From Trichomonas vaginalis G3 (Eukaryota; Parabasalia; Trichomonadida; Trichomonadidae), in contig NC_067204.1 in the NCBI RefSeq assembly GCF_026262505.1, positions 5,241,797-5,305,796 of the forward strand: a stretch of DNA of 64,000 nucleotides. The letters are read 5' to 3'. Of the stretch, positions 51,160 through 64,000 are shown in pieces (position 1 is the stretch's first letter; the number at the start of each line of letters is the position of its first letter). Position numbers and translations under genes: made by a program. Below the pieces are notes generated by a model. It saw only the letters and a program-made list of their open reading frames with translations, did no database searches and had not been told where the DNA came from.

Positions 51160-52040
51160 TTAATATGCAATTAAAATCATTTCAATAATGAGTCCATCCT
51201 TTCCATCTTTAGGTAGCACAACATCTTTCATTGAAGAAGGTTCGACAAGTCTTATGTTAAACTTACTGACAAAGTTTGTTATACTATAATGCTTTGGCGG
51301 CGAATACATATAGTTTGAAAGACATAATATAGATTCTTCAGCAAATTCACTTATACTGGATTTTATAACAATGTTCTCACGAGACCAAATACCACCAATT
51401 GACAATCTTGTAAGCAATCCTGCTGAACCTTCTACTGTAAACGTCGATGGTAACATTCCACGAAGGTCATCTATTGACATCGTTGAGTCGCTGTATTTAA
51501 AGATTTTCTTAAAGCAATCGTCATTATCTAACCATGCAATAGCTTTGAAGTTTTCATTCGAATATACATCTGCTTCATTAAATGTAAATCCTGACTTCTT
51601 TGCAGAGACGACTTTAAAATCTATTGAGTTTGTTTCAAAATTATATGCTATGGTAACTTCTGAAGGTAATGGATGTCCTTCCGCAGTCAGTTGTTCTCTC
51701 ACTACCGTTTGAAGCTTTGTATTAAAAACTTTCATGTCATCTCCTGTGTCTAAGTTCACATACACAGCAACAGGGAAACTATCTTGCTTCTTTGTTTCAT
51801 CATTATACCTCAAAACATTAAAGTTCTTCAATAATATTGTTCTTCCTGCTGGAATACTTCGAACCTGTCTGATTTCAATAGCTTTCTCACCTCCTACATA
51901 CTCTACCAGTGTCTTGGATATTCATAAGTATACTGACTTTCTTGAATTTTGGTTGGTTTCATCATAACATGTTCATAGTATATCTTTATACTCTTGTCAG
52001 TTAGACTCGGTGCTATGTTCTGAATATTTCTGACTTGCAT
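51160..52040 (-). pseudogene. 293-codon structural gene (unit C), broken
   Basis: About one break; carries the B-type residues. Confidence 0.6.
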
Positions 52041-52056
52041 TTTTAATGGAGATAAA

Positions 52057-52939
52057 ATGAAGCATTTAATACATGATGTAGATGAAGACATGAATGAAAC
52101 TACAGACAAACTTAACTCTTCTCTTATTCTTCCTTTCAGCAAAGATTATGAATTCTGTTCAAATGGTGTGTATTTCTATTGTGGAAAGATGGTTCAGGTA
52201 AGACATTTAACCTCATTCGTCATATTCTTATAAGAGCGTTTAGGAAACGACTCTTACTATGACCAAATCATTATATCAGCAACTTCAGACTCTATGGATT
52301 CAACAGCGAAAACATTTATGTCAAAAGTTCAAGCCTCTGTCGTTAAAGTTTCAGACAGTGAACTCATTGAATTTCTTCAACGTTACATTCGACGTAAGAG
52401 AAAATATTATGCCATCGTAGAGTTCATACAGTCAGGAATGCAAAAGACTTCTGAGGAGATGGAAAGAATTATTGACAAACACCACTTACGTCAATACTCA
52501 GGAGTATACAATATGAAACGACTTACAAATTACATTCTGTCAAACTTTCAAAAACCCCTTCAAAAATATCCTTCAAATACTTTGTTAGTTTGCGACGACT
52601 TCGCTGGAAAAGGTTTAGTGTCAAAGCCTGACTCACCATTAGCTAACATCATAACTAAAGTCAGACATTACCATTTAACTGTAGCAATACTTATGCAAAC
52701 ATGGAGGTTTTTTAGCTTTAAACATAAAACGTCTCATAACTGACTTCGTTATCTTTCAAGGTTTCTCACGTTATGATATTGAACTCATTTGGAAACAGTC
52801 AGGTATAACATTACCTTTTGAAGAAATTTGGGAAGCATATAAGTCTCTCATCTCTCCTCGTTCATACCTTGAGATTCATATCATGACTAATACCATTAAA
52901 GTCAAAAATATTCCATGGGAACGACCAACATTGTTTTAA
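52057..52939 (+). pseudogene. Packaging ATPase gene (unit C), broken
   Basis: Several breaks. Confidence 0.7.
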
Positions 52940-53334
52940 AGTTTAACCTTCAATTGACTGATGGTAAACAAATTCCATGCATCTCTGTCGCCATTTCTGT
53001 TAATATTTTTGCTGTCATTCATATCATCCACTTCCCCATCCGTTAGCTTTTGAGGATATGCGTTAGAATAGCTGTTCTTAAATGAAGGCTTTTCACCTTT
53101 GAGAGCATAAACTCTATAACTTTCTGCATACTTTATGTTTGAACCTCCTGAGCCATCATTGACATAAATTTTTATAGGCTTCCGCCCTTTGTTATGTTCC
53201 TGCTTCTTCCCTTAGCTCTTTTGTTCAGTAGTTCTACATCTTTATACACAGCACCTGTCTCAGTGAATTCAACATATTTCATTCGTTAGCTTTACATTCA
53301 AACCCTTGTCGAGTATATTGTTCATTTCATACAT
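52936..53334 (-). pseudogene. Basic protein gene (unit C), broken
   Basis: A couple of breaks. Confidence 0.5.
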
Positions 53335-53359
53335 ATAAAAGGTTTTTATTCTATATGAA

Positions 53360-53973
53360 ATGAGAAGCAAATCCATCTTAGCTGGTGCCGTTAATGTTCC
53401 AATTGAACCAACATCAAATGTTGACTCACGAACGACAAACAATATTGTCATAAAGAACTATAGTTCAGAGTGTTTGAAAGAAAAAGAACCAGAACTTAAG
53501 TCGGTGAATTTAAACTCAGCTTCAAACGCTAACGCTACATCAGATGTTAAGTTAGAGTATCCACCACTGGACCAAATTCTTTCAAGAGAAGCCAACGACA
53601 ACCCTTACACAAATGTTCAAACAAATCCTTCAGATAACGTAGACCATTACTTCTTCAGTTATACCAAACAATTTTACTCAAAGACGATAAGAAGCTTTTG
53701 ACAAATCTTATAAGCAAGAACCAAATAATTCTAACAAAGGAGGACCTTGAAAATGTTATCTCACGAATAACAGGGAAACAATGTGTCATTGACTATCTCG
53801 ACCCTGAAATCGAATGCTGTGGTCAAACTCCACTATTCATGAAAATAGGTAACATCCGCATCATTGAAACACCAGGAACTACAGGAGTTGAGTTTAAGTA
53901 TAAATATTCGAATGAGTATACAAAACTTTCAACAGAATATAAACTTTGTTTGAAATATGTTTTAGTAAATTAA
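53360..53973 (+). pseudogene. 204-codon-type gene (unit C), broken
   Basis: About one break. Confidence 0.55.
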
Positions 53974-54024
53974 AGCAGTCAGGACCTTCGGTCTTGGCGC
54001 TTTGCGCCGTTAGTCAAAAAAATT

Positions 54025-54297
54025 TCAAGTTAGCAATTTATAATATCTATCCAAAACTTCTTCAACAGTATCGAACTCATCTTCATAATGCAAACCTAAT
54101 CTTATTGACTTGGTGCAATTTTCACTAACACAATATAGCGCTTTGCGCTCGGCGCCTTTGACGCCTTTTTCTGTTCTCTTGACTGACATAACTAACTCAT
54201 TTGTTTCATCAAACAGCAACAACCAAAGTTCATGACCTAATACATAACATTCATACTTTATATTTTTAGCTCTGAGTTCTCTTGTAAGCTGTTGCAT
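54025..54297 (-). CDS. 89/90-codon protein (unit C)
   Basis: Looks whole, slightly different in its middle from the unit A copy. Confidence 0.5.
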   Translation of the reverse strand: MQQLTRELRAKNIKYECYVLGHELWLLLFDETNELVMSVKRTEKGVKGAERKALYCVSENCTKSIRLGLHYEDEFDTVEEVLDRYYKLLT

Positions 54298-55022
54298 TTA
54301 ATATTTTCTAAAAAGTCAACTTCAACAGTCATTCGCACTGGTGCCTTCAGTTCTACAGGCTCTCCTTGAAAGTCAACAAGTCTGAATTGCATGTCTTTCA
54401 AATTATGAGGACTAATGCGAACCCATTTACCTAAATGAGTTGCTATGACAGGAACGTTTGGAATGAACATTGAATTTACTTCATAACAGAAAGACTTATA
54501 TTCTACTGAACCTTTACTATTAACTTCTGAAATACCTGTGACATTAGCTATTTTTGACTCAATGTACAAACAATTGCCATAACATACGTATGGAACAGAT
54601 TTCATCTCAATCGTTTTTGTCAACACTTTTCAAAGGAAATGTCATATGGTATGCACCAAAAGAAGTTGTACTCTATGACTCATTCTTGGTATCTTAAACT
54701 CTTTCTCGCTGCTGAACTTCAATGTTCCCTCAGAAGAGAGTTCGACATCTATGTTGTCAATAGTTTCTTCATTTATGAGAGTATCTATGACTCCAGCAAT
54801 TTTATCTATTCTATACCCAGCTCTGTTAGGAAATGTTATAACACTTCTTTTGTCATCTATTTCAATCTCTATGAAATCTGTTTCATCTGTTATGACAAAA
54901 GTTGCGATAGTATTGAAGTCAACAACTCTGAAAGCAAGCGCTTCATTCTGAAGACCTAAGTTTGTTTGTAGCTTTACTGTCCCGTATTCGTTTGGGTCTG
55001 TACTTTGCAAATAGAACAACAT
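54258..55022 (-). pseudogene. 254-codon capsid/penton-like gene (unit C), broken
   Basis: One or two breaks. Confidence 0.5.
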
Positions 55023-55039
55023 TTTATTCTCATTAAAAT

Positions 55040-57919
55040 ATGACTATTGCTGCATATGCGTATGAAACAAATGAAGCAAAAGAGCACATGAATTAGTAAA
55101 CGAAAACTCAACTTTAACAGTGGAAGGAATGATTTAGTCATTGACGATAGAAAAACTAAAAAAGTCATTGATTTCGATACTTTTAACACTTATGACCCAT
55201 TCATTACAACAAGCAAGGTTCCTATCATAAATGATGGAACGGTGCAATATAAAATTCTACAATAGATGCTCATTAGTGAAAGTATTAAATGTTCTCATTG
55301 AATTGTTAAAGAGCTTTCGATTTGACGACAACATTAAATGCCTAAAGAATTTAGTCATGAATGAGAAACAAATTCTCGGCGTTGCTGGTAGCAGTAATGA
55401 TGTACACCTTATGACATTAGAATATTATAACGAACATAAAGATGAACTGAAAGGAGAGAAGGGTGACACCGGACCTCAAGGACACAAGGAATACAAGGAA
55501 TACAAGGAATACAAGGACCTCAAGGCGAAAACGGTTTGGATGGTGAAGATGGAAAGGATGGAAAAACTGCTAAATCATGGATATGGAACCTTATAAATAC
55601 TGGTTTAACAGCTGCTTCATATGGAGTTCTTCAATACCAAATCGAAAGATATGGCAGTACTTGGTGAAGAAGTTTTAGATGACGTTAAAAATGCTTTGAA
55701 CTTCATTTCAAATGGTTCGGATACTATTAAAACTTTATCTGGTTGGATGCAAGAAACAAGGAGTCAAATAGATACTGTAAGACGTATAGCAAACAATGCA
55801 CGTACGGGATTGGATACTTTACGAGAAGCACAAAATACACTAAAGGAAGCAAATGATATTCTTGGCTCAGTATCAGACATGCATGAAGATTGGCTTAAAG
55901 GTATTGACGAATCTTTAAAAAAATCACAGTCAGTCTATTGCTGACTACAAGAAAAGTATAGATTTTTTACATAGTGCTATGGACGTACATGATGGAAGCA
56001 TAAGGAACTTACTTAATGCTAACAATAACTTACCAGGAACTATTAAAGCATTTATAAAGTCCTTTGTAAAACCTGGTGCTCTAACATTTAGGTCTTTGAG
56101 AGCAAGAGCATTGAAGTCAAGAGATGCAGAAACTCCAACAGAACCTACAGAAGGAACCGAAACAACAGAAACTCCAGAAGAACCACCAAAACCAACAGCT
56201 AATGAAATATTGTTCGAATATTTTCCAAGGTACTCTGTCCTCATTGCATACATTCAAGAAATACTTAAGAAAGCAGACTTGACTTTAGGAGATGATGAAA
56301 GTTCTGTATATCTTTCGTTCCAGTTTCAATAGCAGAACTTTTGAGACAGATATGCTTAATGTATGACAACATCTCTGATTTCACAAGATATGATGACGAC
56401 CATGACCCCGAACACGGTGAAGAAGAAGTTTTACAAACATCCATTAAGACAGGAAAGGTTTTAACTCAAAGTCTCATTATTGACACCAAAGATGGCGAAG
56501 TGGACGTTCTTCAAGAGCTGAGAAAAATACTTCTGAAGGAGGTGGTGGTAGGCATGAACTTGAAATAAATGAGATAGAAGAGAAATTAGCCGAAAAAGCA
56601 GATAAAAACCATGTTCATTATATAAGTTCAGACGAACAGATTATAACGGACTACCATGGATATTTAACACAGGATGAAGAAGTGAAGACGAAAGATGTTA
56701 ATGAAAGAAGATATAATTCATTCGTGCTAAAGGTTATGGCATACACTGTACTGTACAGTATGACACAGGTAAAGCACAAGAAGCATTTGGTTATAACGAT
56801 GAAATATACGCTTCATACTTTCTTTGTTAACGATGTATTAGTTGAACCAAGATTTACATTGAGAGTTAAGGCAAAAATAAACTTTTGAAGATGCTATTAA
56901 AAGTAAAGCTGACAAAGATAAACTTGACGCAACGAACAAAGTTTTGAAATCTCATAAACACAATATCTCCGATATAAATGAACTTCAAGCTACATTAAAT
57001 AGTAAAGCTGACAAGAACCATACACATAAAATCCTTCACTACTGTTAGAGCAGACGACATAATATTGAACTATACCCTTGGTTCAAGTGCACCTTTAGAG
57101 AATCCGAGTACAAGCGTAAAAGATACACTAAAACTCCTTAAATAACAAATGTATGAATATCGAAGGTCATGTCAGAAACTTTGAAACACATGAACTACCA
57201 GCAATGTTTAGATAAAAAAGCAGATAAAGAACATACACATAACTCCTTCTCAACTGTTGCTATAGAAAGTATTGAAGGAACGGTTGGCGGAACTGGTGGG
57301 GATGCATTATATTATAAACCTCCTAACTTTCCACAAGGTTTAACATCGAATGAAAACATAACAACGAAGAAAGAAATTAGCTGTAAAAATGTTTATGTCA
57401 TGGATGATGAAAATAATGTTAAATTCACTGCTCAAGATTTTATATGATAAGAAAGCAGACAAAACAGAGCTTCAAACATTAAAGACTGAAATACTTAAAC
57501 ATTATATCCTGTTGGTTCTATTTATACGTCAATGAACTCAACAAATCCGAAACAGTTTTAGGTTTTTGGTACGTGGAAGCAGATTGTAGATAAATTCTTA
57601 TACTGTGCTAGATATTCAAAGCAAACAGGAGGTTCGAAGAAAATTAAAGAAGCAAACCTTCCACCGCACACTCATACAGGAACTACAAACTTTTCTGGCG
57701 ACCATAGCCACTCATTAAGAGACCACCCATTATACAACTCAGAGTATGAAAGCTGGCAATGACGTTTATCTCCATCTTATAACAATGCAGCAAAAAAGAT
57801 TTTTCGACCAACTGAACCAGGAGGAAATCATTCACACACTTTCAACAAATCCAACAGGCTCGGGTGCAGATTACATGCCACCATTTGTGACTGTATTTGC
57901 ATGGTACCGCGTTCAATGA
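55040..57919 (+). pseudogene. Fibre gene (unit C), broken
   Basis: All regions of the fibre (collagen-like, shaft, tip) can be recognised. About fifteen breaks. Confidence 0.7.
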
Positions 57920-59205
57920 ACGCGCTTGAGCCTAGAATAAAATCTTTAACTTTACATAAATGAGCTTGAAAGAAGTATTCGAACAACATCCGTGGAGGTC
58001 ATTTAAGAAGTTCAATGAAGCTGCAAAGAGTTGGGGATTTACTAACAGAGCTGAAGTGAAAAGGTTTCTTTGACAAAAATGTTGTACATCAAACAAAAAT
58101 AAACCCTTACGACTACTTTTTACCAATTTTACTCCAACACTCCTGACGCATACCAATTTGACACTCTCATTCAAAGCAGAAAAGGAGGTCATAAACCATT
58201 TTTGATTTTCATTAATGTTAACACTCGTAAAGCATATGCATATCAATGAAAATAAAGAACTCGTGAAGTGTTAAGAGTTTTACAAAAGTTTGTAGCAGAA
58301 CATAGCCCAATACTTTAACATCAGACCAAGACAGTGCATACCTAGCAATGAAATCACATATTTTCTCATTAAGCATAACATAACTCACTACACTACTGAA
58401 GACCATAACCACAACATACTCGGCATCATAAACCGCTTCATAAGAACGCTCAGAGATTTTAAATCAAGAGCGAGACTTTACCGAAGAAACAATGAACACT
58501 TTCTCGAAGTATTATAATTCCTCAACACATTCTACAACAGGACTACACCAAATTCAATGACACAACAACAAGAAGAAAAGTATATACAAAAGAAACGAAG
58601 TCAAACACAAAATATCAGAAATTCAACACAATTTACCCTCATTCCTGGTACAAAAGTTCGTGTAGTTCTTGACGACAAACCGTTGACAAAGAAACGTTTA
58701 AGGTTAAGTAGAAACTATTATATCGTAGACTCTACGCAAGGTAATGGATATCTTATAAAAGCTGCTGACGACTCTATTGCGTTTTACCCTCGTCACAAAT
58801 TAGTCGAAAGTAGTAATGGCAAACTTGCTGAAACCATTGACGAAGCAAAGCGAGGAGTGGTTATTGAAATACTTGGCTACAACATAAACGATGACACTTA
58901 TAAAGTAAGATATGAAGGAGGCGTTGAAGATGTTATACCATCTAAGAACTTGAGAGAGTCAAAGTCAACACATCTGGGACCATTAGAGCGGGAGTACTGG
59001 AAAGACAAAAATATGCCAGAAAGAATAAGAAAATTCTTCTAAACTTTTTCATTAGATGTAAATCAGACATGAATGAGAACAGTCATGTATTAATGGTACC
59101 ATTTATTTTAACATAAAGACGCAAAGCGGCGAGGACGAAGTCCATGACCAAAAATATAATTTAGGTGAAGAGGTGAGATCTCACCTGTTTTTTTCACCTG
59201 TTTTT
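57190..59205 (+). repeat. Left arm of the ~2-kb inverted repeat (unit C)
   Basis: Fibre tail plus integrase, reversed at about 60255-62274. Confidence 0.8.
57960..59042 (+). pseudogene. Integrase gene, right-pointing copy (unit C), broken
   Basis: Several breaks; the chromo-like C-terminal part is readable. Confidence 0.75.
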
Positions 59206-59223
59206 TCACCCTCGTGAATTTTC

Positions 59224-60252
59224 ATGAATTTCCTTAAGATAGAAAAAATAAAGTTAGTTTTATTTTTATTTATTTTTTTATTTTGTATAAAGATATGATT
59301 TCAACAATCGGCACAACATCATTCAAGCCACGAAGGCGGGACTCTGTCCACAACTACAGCACCAAACTCGCTAGTCATGAATCCTACGTCAATGTTGGTA
59401 GAGATGAAAAGCTTTATCTTCTTCATATACTTTTGAAACAGAAATCCAGAAGATAAAGCAAGAACTTTTTAACAAGTAATTTAGACTGTAGTGCGAAAGA
59501 TGAAACAATGAACAGTATCTTTATGAAATGGAGGACCTCACGACCATTTGCCTAAACTACCTGAAATTCAGCAGCAAAAACTAACTATTCCTGAATTCGA
59601 CGAAATTGAAGTCAAAGCAACTGACTCAGTAGAAATTAAGAAATTCATACGTAAAGTAAATTATGAATTCCTTGGTTTTCATTGCAACCATAAAGTTATG
59701 GACAAAGATTGCGACATGGTTTATAAAAATATTTCTGACCTTTACAAATCCGAAGAATTTAAGACATACGATAACTTTGTTTCATTAGTTGCAAATGTGT
59801 ATGGCAGATAAGAGATAAAGATAGAAGAGGTAAAGTATGGAATGAACAGATAAAACCAGCAGCTTTTGAGTTAAAGAAAACCATTGACGCTTAGTTGTTC
59901 TAGTGGTTTTATTTCAATGTATAACGCAAAAACGATGCCGCAATGTTCAAAATGTAAAGCAGCAATAAGAAAATATAACTACTCAGTCAAAGAGATAGAA
60001 CGAATGAGAAACGACTATGCAGACTTAAAGAAAGAAGCAGAAAAACCAGCAGAAAATAAAATGGACATGTTAGCATTTCTTAATAAAAACTATCCAACAG
60101 CAGAAGATTTCCTTCTGTCTGACGTCAAGAAGAAGTATAAAGAAACCTTCGGCATTGTTAAAACATTCGATGTACTAAAAGAAGAAATAGAAGCTACGAA
60201 ATTGTTTAGGATTTCAAATATACATCGTACAATTCATGTAAAACGCTTGTGA
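59224..60252 (+). pseudogene. 345-codon-type gene, right-pointing (unit C), broken
   Basis: Same gene as 46956-47993 but on the other strand, while both flanking arms keep their orientation. A few breaks. Confidence 0.75.
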
Positions 60253-60426
60253 AAAAAGAGGTGAAAAAACAGGTGAAAAAAGAGGTGAGATCTCACCTCT
60301 TCACCTAAATTATATTTTTGGTCATGGACTTCGTCCTCGCCGCTTTGCGTCTTTATGTTAAAATAAATGGTACCATTAATACATGACTGTTCTCATTCAT
60401 GTCTGATTTACATCTAATGAAAAAGT

Positions 60427-61507
60427 TTAGAAGAATTTTCTTATTCTTTCTGGCATATTTTTGTCTTTCCAGTACTCCCGCTCTAATGGTCCCAGATGTG
60501 TTGACTTTGACTCTCTCAAGTTCTTAGATGGTATAACATCTTCAACGCCTCCTTCATATCTTACTTTATAAGTGTCATCGTTTATGTTGTAGCCAAGTAT
60601 TTCAATAACCACTCCTCGCTTTGCTTCGTCAATGGTTTCAGCAAGTTTGCCATTACTACTTTCGACTAATTTGTGACGAGGGTAAAACGCAATAGAGTCG
60701 TCACAGCTTTTATAAGATATCCATTACCTTGCGTAGAGTCTACGATATAATAGTTTCTACTTAACCTTAAACGTTTCTTTGTCAACGGTTTGTCGTCAAG
60801 AACTACGAACTTTTGTACAGGAATGAGGGTAAATGTGTTGAATTTCTGATATTTTGTGTTTGACTTCGTTTCTTTTGTATATACTTTTCTTCTTGTTGTT
60901 GTGTCATTGAATTTGGTGTATGTCCTGTTGTAGAATGTGTTGAGGAATTATATACTTCGAGAAAGTGTTTCATTGTTTCTTCGGTAAAGTCTCGCTCTTG
61001 ATTTAAATCTCTGAGCGTTCTTATGAAGCGGTTTATGATGCCGAGTATGTTATGGTTATGGTCTTCAGTAGTGTAGTGAGTTATGTTATGCTTAATGAGA
61101 AAATATGCGATTTCATTGCTGAGGTATGCACTGTCTTGGTCTGATGTTAAAGTACTTGGGCTATGTTCTGCTACAAACTTTTGTAAAACTCTTAACACTT
61201 CACGAGTTCCTTTATTTTTCATTGGATATGCATATGCTTTACGAGTGTTAACATTAATGAAAATCAAAAATGGTTTATGACCTCCTTTTCTGCTTTGAAT
61301 GAGAGTGTCAAATTGGTATGCGTCAGGAGTGTTGGAGTAAATTGGTAAAAAGTAGTCGTAAGGGTTTATTTTTGTTTGATGTACAACATTTTTGTCAAAG
61401 AACCTTTTCACTTCAGCTCTGTTAGTAAATCCCCAACTCTTTGCAGCTTCATTGAACTTCTTAAATGACCTCCACGGATGTTGTTCGAATACTTCTTTCA
61501 AGCTCAT
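60427..61507 (-). pseudogene. Integrase gene, left-pointing copy (unit C), broken
   Basis: About two breaks; the catalytic region is open. Confidence 0.75.
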
Positions 61508-61547
61508 TTATGTAAAGTTAAAGATTTTATTCTAGGCTCAAGCGCGT

Positions 61548-62274
61548 TCATTGAACGCGGTACCATGCAAATACAGTCACAAATGGTGGCATGTAATCTG
61601 CACCCGAGCCTGTTGGATTTGTTGTGAAAGTGTGTGAATGATTTCCTCCTGGTTCAGTTGGTCGAAAAATCTTTTTTGCTGCATTGTTATAAGATGGAGA
61701 TAAAACGTCATTGCCAGCTTCATACTCTGAGTTGTATAATGGGTGGTCTCTTAATGAGTGGCTATGGTCGCCAGAAAAGTTTGTAGTTCCTGTATGAGTG
61801 TGCGGTGGAAGGTTTGCTTCTTTAATTTTCTTCGAACCTCCTGTTTGCTTTGAATATCTAGCACAGTATAAGAATTTATCTACAATCTGCTTCCACGTAC
61901 CAAAACCTAAAACTGTTCTGGATTTGTTGAGTTCATTGACGTATAAATAGAACCAACAGGATATAATGTTTGAAGTATTTCAGTCTTTAATGTTTGAAGC
62001 TCTGTTTTGTCTGCTTTCTTATCATATAAATCTTGAGCAGTGAATTTAACATTATTTTCATCATCCATGACATAAACATTTTTACAGCTAATTTCTTTCT
62101 TCGTTGTTATGTTTTCATTCGATGTTAAACCTTGTGGAAAGTTAGGAGGTTTATAATATAATGCATCCCCACCAATTCCGCCAACCGTTCCTTCAATACT
62201 TTCTATAGCAACAGTTGAGAAGGAGTTATGTGTATGTTCTTTATCTGCTTTTTTATCTAACATTGCTGGTAGTT
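61548..62274 (-). pseudogene. Fibre gene tail, left-pointing (unit C), cut by unit D
   Basis: About one break. Same join to the following terminal repeat as in units A and B. Confidence 0.75.
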
Positions 62275-62458
62275 TAGTTAGTATGGCTAAGTCGTGTACT
62301 GAGGCACTGCGCGCCTCCATACACCACTTAGCGGTTTTGACACTTTACAAAATCGTTAACGTATATTTTACAACACAAACGACAACACCAACTTAACCTT
62401 AAATATTTACAAAACCGCCAACCACTTCACTAACGAACTCACTAATGTAAAAAATAAA

Positions 62459-62578
62459 CGTTCTCACTATCGTTCTCACTAACGACTTCACTAATGTTCT
62501 CACTAACGTTCTCACTATCGTTCTCACTATCGTTCTCACTATCGTTCACACTAACGTTCTCACTAACGACTTCACACG
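62459..62578. repeat. 12-bp tandem repeat, ~10 units, unit D
   Basis: One CGTTCTCACTAA unit fewer than in units B and C, showing that the array changes in length between copies. Confidence 0.85.
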
Positions 62579-62661
62579 TATGAAAACATAGCACAAAATA
62601 AATTTAGGTGAAGTGGTGAAATCTCACCTCTTTTTTCACCCGGTTTTTCACCCTGTTGAAT

Positions 62662-63189
62662 TCATTGCTTTATAACTCTCTTCCTTGGTTTCTTTTTAGT
62701 TGCTTTCTTCACGTCCGTCTCCAACTTGACTGTCTTTCTTCTTCGGCCGTAATGATACCAGTTACTTCCACCAGTCAATGGGTCAAATGGTCTTTCGTAA
62801 GGGTTTCCATACATTCCATAGGGACCATACGGAAGAACTACTGGTGGAGAAGAAACATTTTCTTTAGTTCCATCGAATCTATTTAAATGCATTGTTTCAC
62901 CTTTCATCTGGTCATTAAAGTCTTTTGCGTGTTTTGCAAACTCATCGTCCTTTCCTAAAGCATTTTCTGACTCAGTCGCAACCAAATTGGATGCTTTATT
63001 TATGAGCCCTATTTTATTTAATCTTAACTTCTTTGCAACCCAGCCTCCAATCTTCCCTTTATTTGCATCTAATGTCTTCGAAACCCTTCCTCCACTCATT
63101 TTATTTACTGCGTCATAAGCTCCAAGTGCTTTTGCTCCAAATGCTAATGCTTTTGTTCCCATTGCGCCTAAAGCTGCCCAAGCTACCAT
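62662..63189 (-). CDS. Putative virion protein, 175 codons (unit D)
   Basis: Whole; the same as in units A and B. Confidence 0.6.
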   Translation of the reverse strand: MVAWAALGAMGTKALAFGAKALGAYDAVNKMSGGRVSKTLDANKGKIGGWVAKKLRLNKIGLINKASNLVATESENALGKDDEFAKHAKDFNDQMKGETMHLNRFDGTKENVSSPPVVLPYGPYGMYGNPYERPFDPLTGGSNWYHYGRRRKTVKLETDVKKATKKKPRKRVIKQ

Positions 63190-63414
63190 TTACACCATAT
63201 TAAAATCATCTCTCTTCAATATTATCTCATAAAAGTTCTCGTTACTGGAGAAAGTCAATGAAACATAAACGTTCTCACGGGCTTCGCCCTCACCGCTTTG
63301 CGGTCTATCTAACTTCTTTCTTATATCATCTATACGCTTCAAAATGTCTGAACAATTGCTAACATCTTCTACAACAGTTATTTCATCATGAATGACCTTC
63401 AAGAACAAGCTCAT
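63190..63414 (-). CDS. 74-codon protein (unit D)
   Basis: Whole. Confidence 0.6.
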   Translation of the reverse strand: MSLFLKVIHDEITVVEDVSNCSDILKRIDDIRKKLDRPQSGEGEARENVYVSLTFSSNENFYEIILKRDDFNMV

Positions 63415-64000
63415 TTAATATGCATTAAAATCATCTCAATAATGAGTCCATCCTTTCCATCTTTAGGTAGCACAACATCTTTCATTGAAGAAGGTTCGAC
63501 AAGTCTTATGTTAAACTTACTGACAAAGTTTGTTATACTATAATGCTTTGGCGGCGAATACATATAGTTTGAAAGACATAATATAGATTCTTCAGCAAAT
63601 TCACTTATACTGGATTTTATAACAATGTTCTCACGAGACCAAATACCACCAATTGACAATCTTGTAAGCAATCCTGCTGAACCTTCTACTGTAAACGTCG
63701 ATGGTAACATTCCACGAAGGTCATCTATTGACATCGTTGAGTCACTGTATTTAAAGATTTTCTTAAAGCAATCGTCATTATCTAACCATGCAATAGCTTT
63801 GAAGTTTTCATTCGAATATACATCTGCTTCATTAAATGTAAAACCTGACTTCTTTGCAGAGACGACTTTAAAATCTATTGAGTTTGTTTCAAAATTATAT
63901 GCTATGGTAACTTCTGAAGGTAATGGATGTCCTTCCGCAGTCAGTTGTTCTCTCACTACCGTTTGAAGCTTTGTATTAAAAACTTTCATGTCATCTCCTG
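63415..64000 (-). pseudogene. 293-codon structural gene (unit D), runs off the window
   Basis: C-terminal two thirds only, with about one break; the start lies beyond the window edge. Confidence 0.5.

Larger units (their letters stand above)
50019..62274. mobile_element. Polinton-like unit C, 12.26 kb, heavily broken, inner segment flipped
   Basis: Same order as unit B but the 345-codon gene points right instead of left. Some 30 or more breaks, many more than in B although the rest of the sequence is almost identical. That pattern would also fit uncorrected reads. Confidence 0.85.
60255..62274 (-). repeat. Right arm of the ~2-kb inverted repeat (unit C)
   Basis: Reverse copy of 57190-59205. 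Confidence 0.8.
62276..64000. mobile_element. Polinton-like unit D, only the left end in the window
   Basis: Terminal palindrome, 12-bp repeats and the first leftward genes; continues beyond the window. Confidence 0.85.

Noticed and set aside
25208-64000. A retrovirus or LTR retrotransposon
   Set aside because: An integrase is present, but there is no reverse transcriptase, gag or LTR pair; the packaging ATPase and fibre gene point to the Polinton/Maverick group.

Overview
The window looks like nuclear DNA of a parabasalid protist (a trichomonad; Tritrichomonas or Trichomonas, and the very AT-rich spacers lean slightly to Tritrichomonas). The reasons are intron-less genes with the standard code packed between A/T-rich spacers, a Tvmar1-like mariner, TCA(T)TTT initiator-like motifs exactly 9 nt before the ATG of two transposase genes, a GT61-type glycosyltransferase, and several copies of a Polinton/Maverick-type element. 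The species is inferred, not proven.

Positions 1-16,600 are host sequence. In order they hold a leucine-rich-repeat protein with a very long proline-rich tail (its 5' end lies outside the window), a GT61 glycosyltransferase, an SGT1-like co-chaperone (CS + SGS domains), an importin-beta-like HEAT-repeat protein, a small two-pass membrane protein, a CDK7-like kinase, a polytopic membrane protein and a 131-residue unknown. The spacer at 14.1-16.2 kb holds a 365-bp foldback with tRNA-like A and B boxes in each arm and an 81-bp direct repeat.

Positions 16,600-25,207 are a nest of DNA transposons. Two members of one family (about 60-bp inverted ends, rve-fold DDE transposase, perfect 6-bp target duplication on one) lie at 16,629-17,912 and 18,156-23,946, and a third, inverted partial copy runs up to 25,207. 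A 2.27-kb non-coding element with TTAA duplications and a 1.30-kb mariner with TA duplications are inserted into the second copy, and the inverted copy preserves the empty TTAA site. Unusually, these elements carry arrays of about twenty short perfect hairpins (arms 18-27 bp) of two strictly alternating classes. The arms correspond to short diverged stretches of the transposase N-terminal coding sequence.

Positions 25,208-64,000 are three full units and part of a fourth of a Polinton-like element, repeated head to tail every ~12.3-12.5 kb with the same junction each time. Each unit carries a palindromic terminal repeat, putative virion protein genes, an A32/FtsK-like packaging ATPase, a long fibre gene with collagen-like repeats and a phage-type tail-fibre tip, an integrase, and a 345-codon unknown. 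That unknown sits between ~2-kb inverted repeats made of a second integrase and fibre tail. It points left in units A and B and right in unit C, so the segment appears to have flipped. No DNA polymerase B, protease or large double-jelly-roll capsid gene is visible. The units are almost identical, so they are either young or partly an assembly product, and most carry several breaks.
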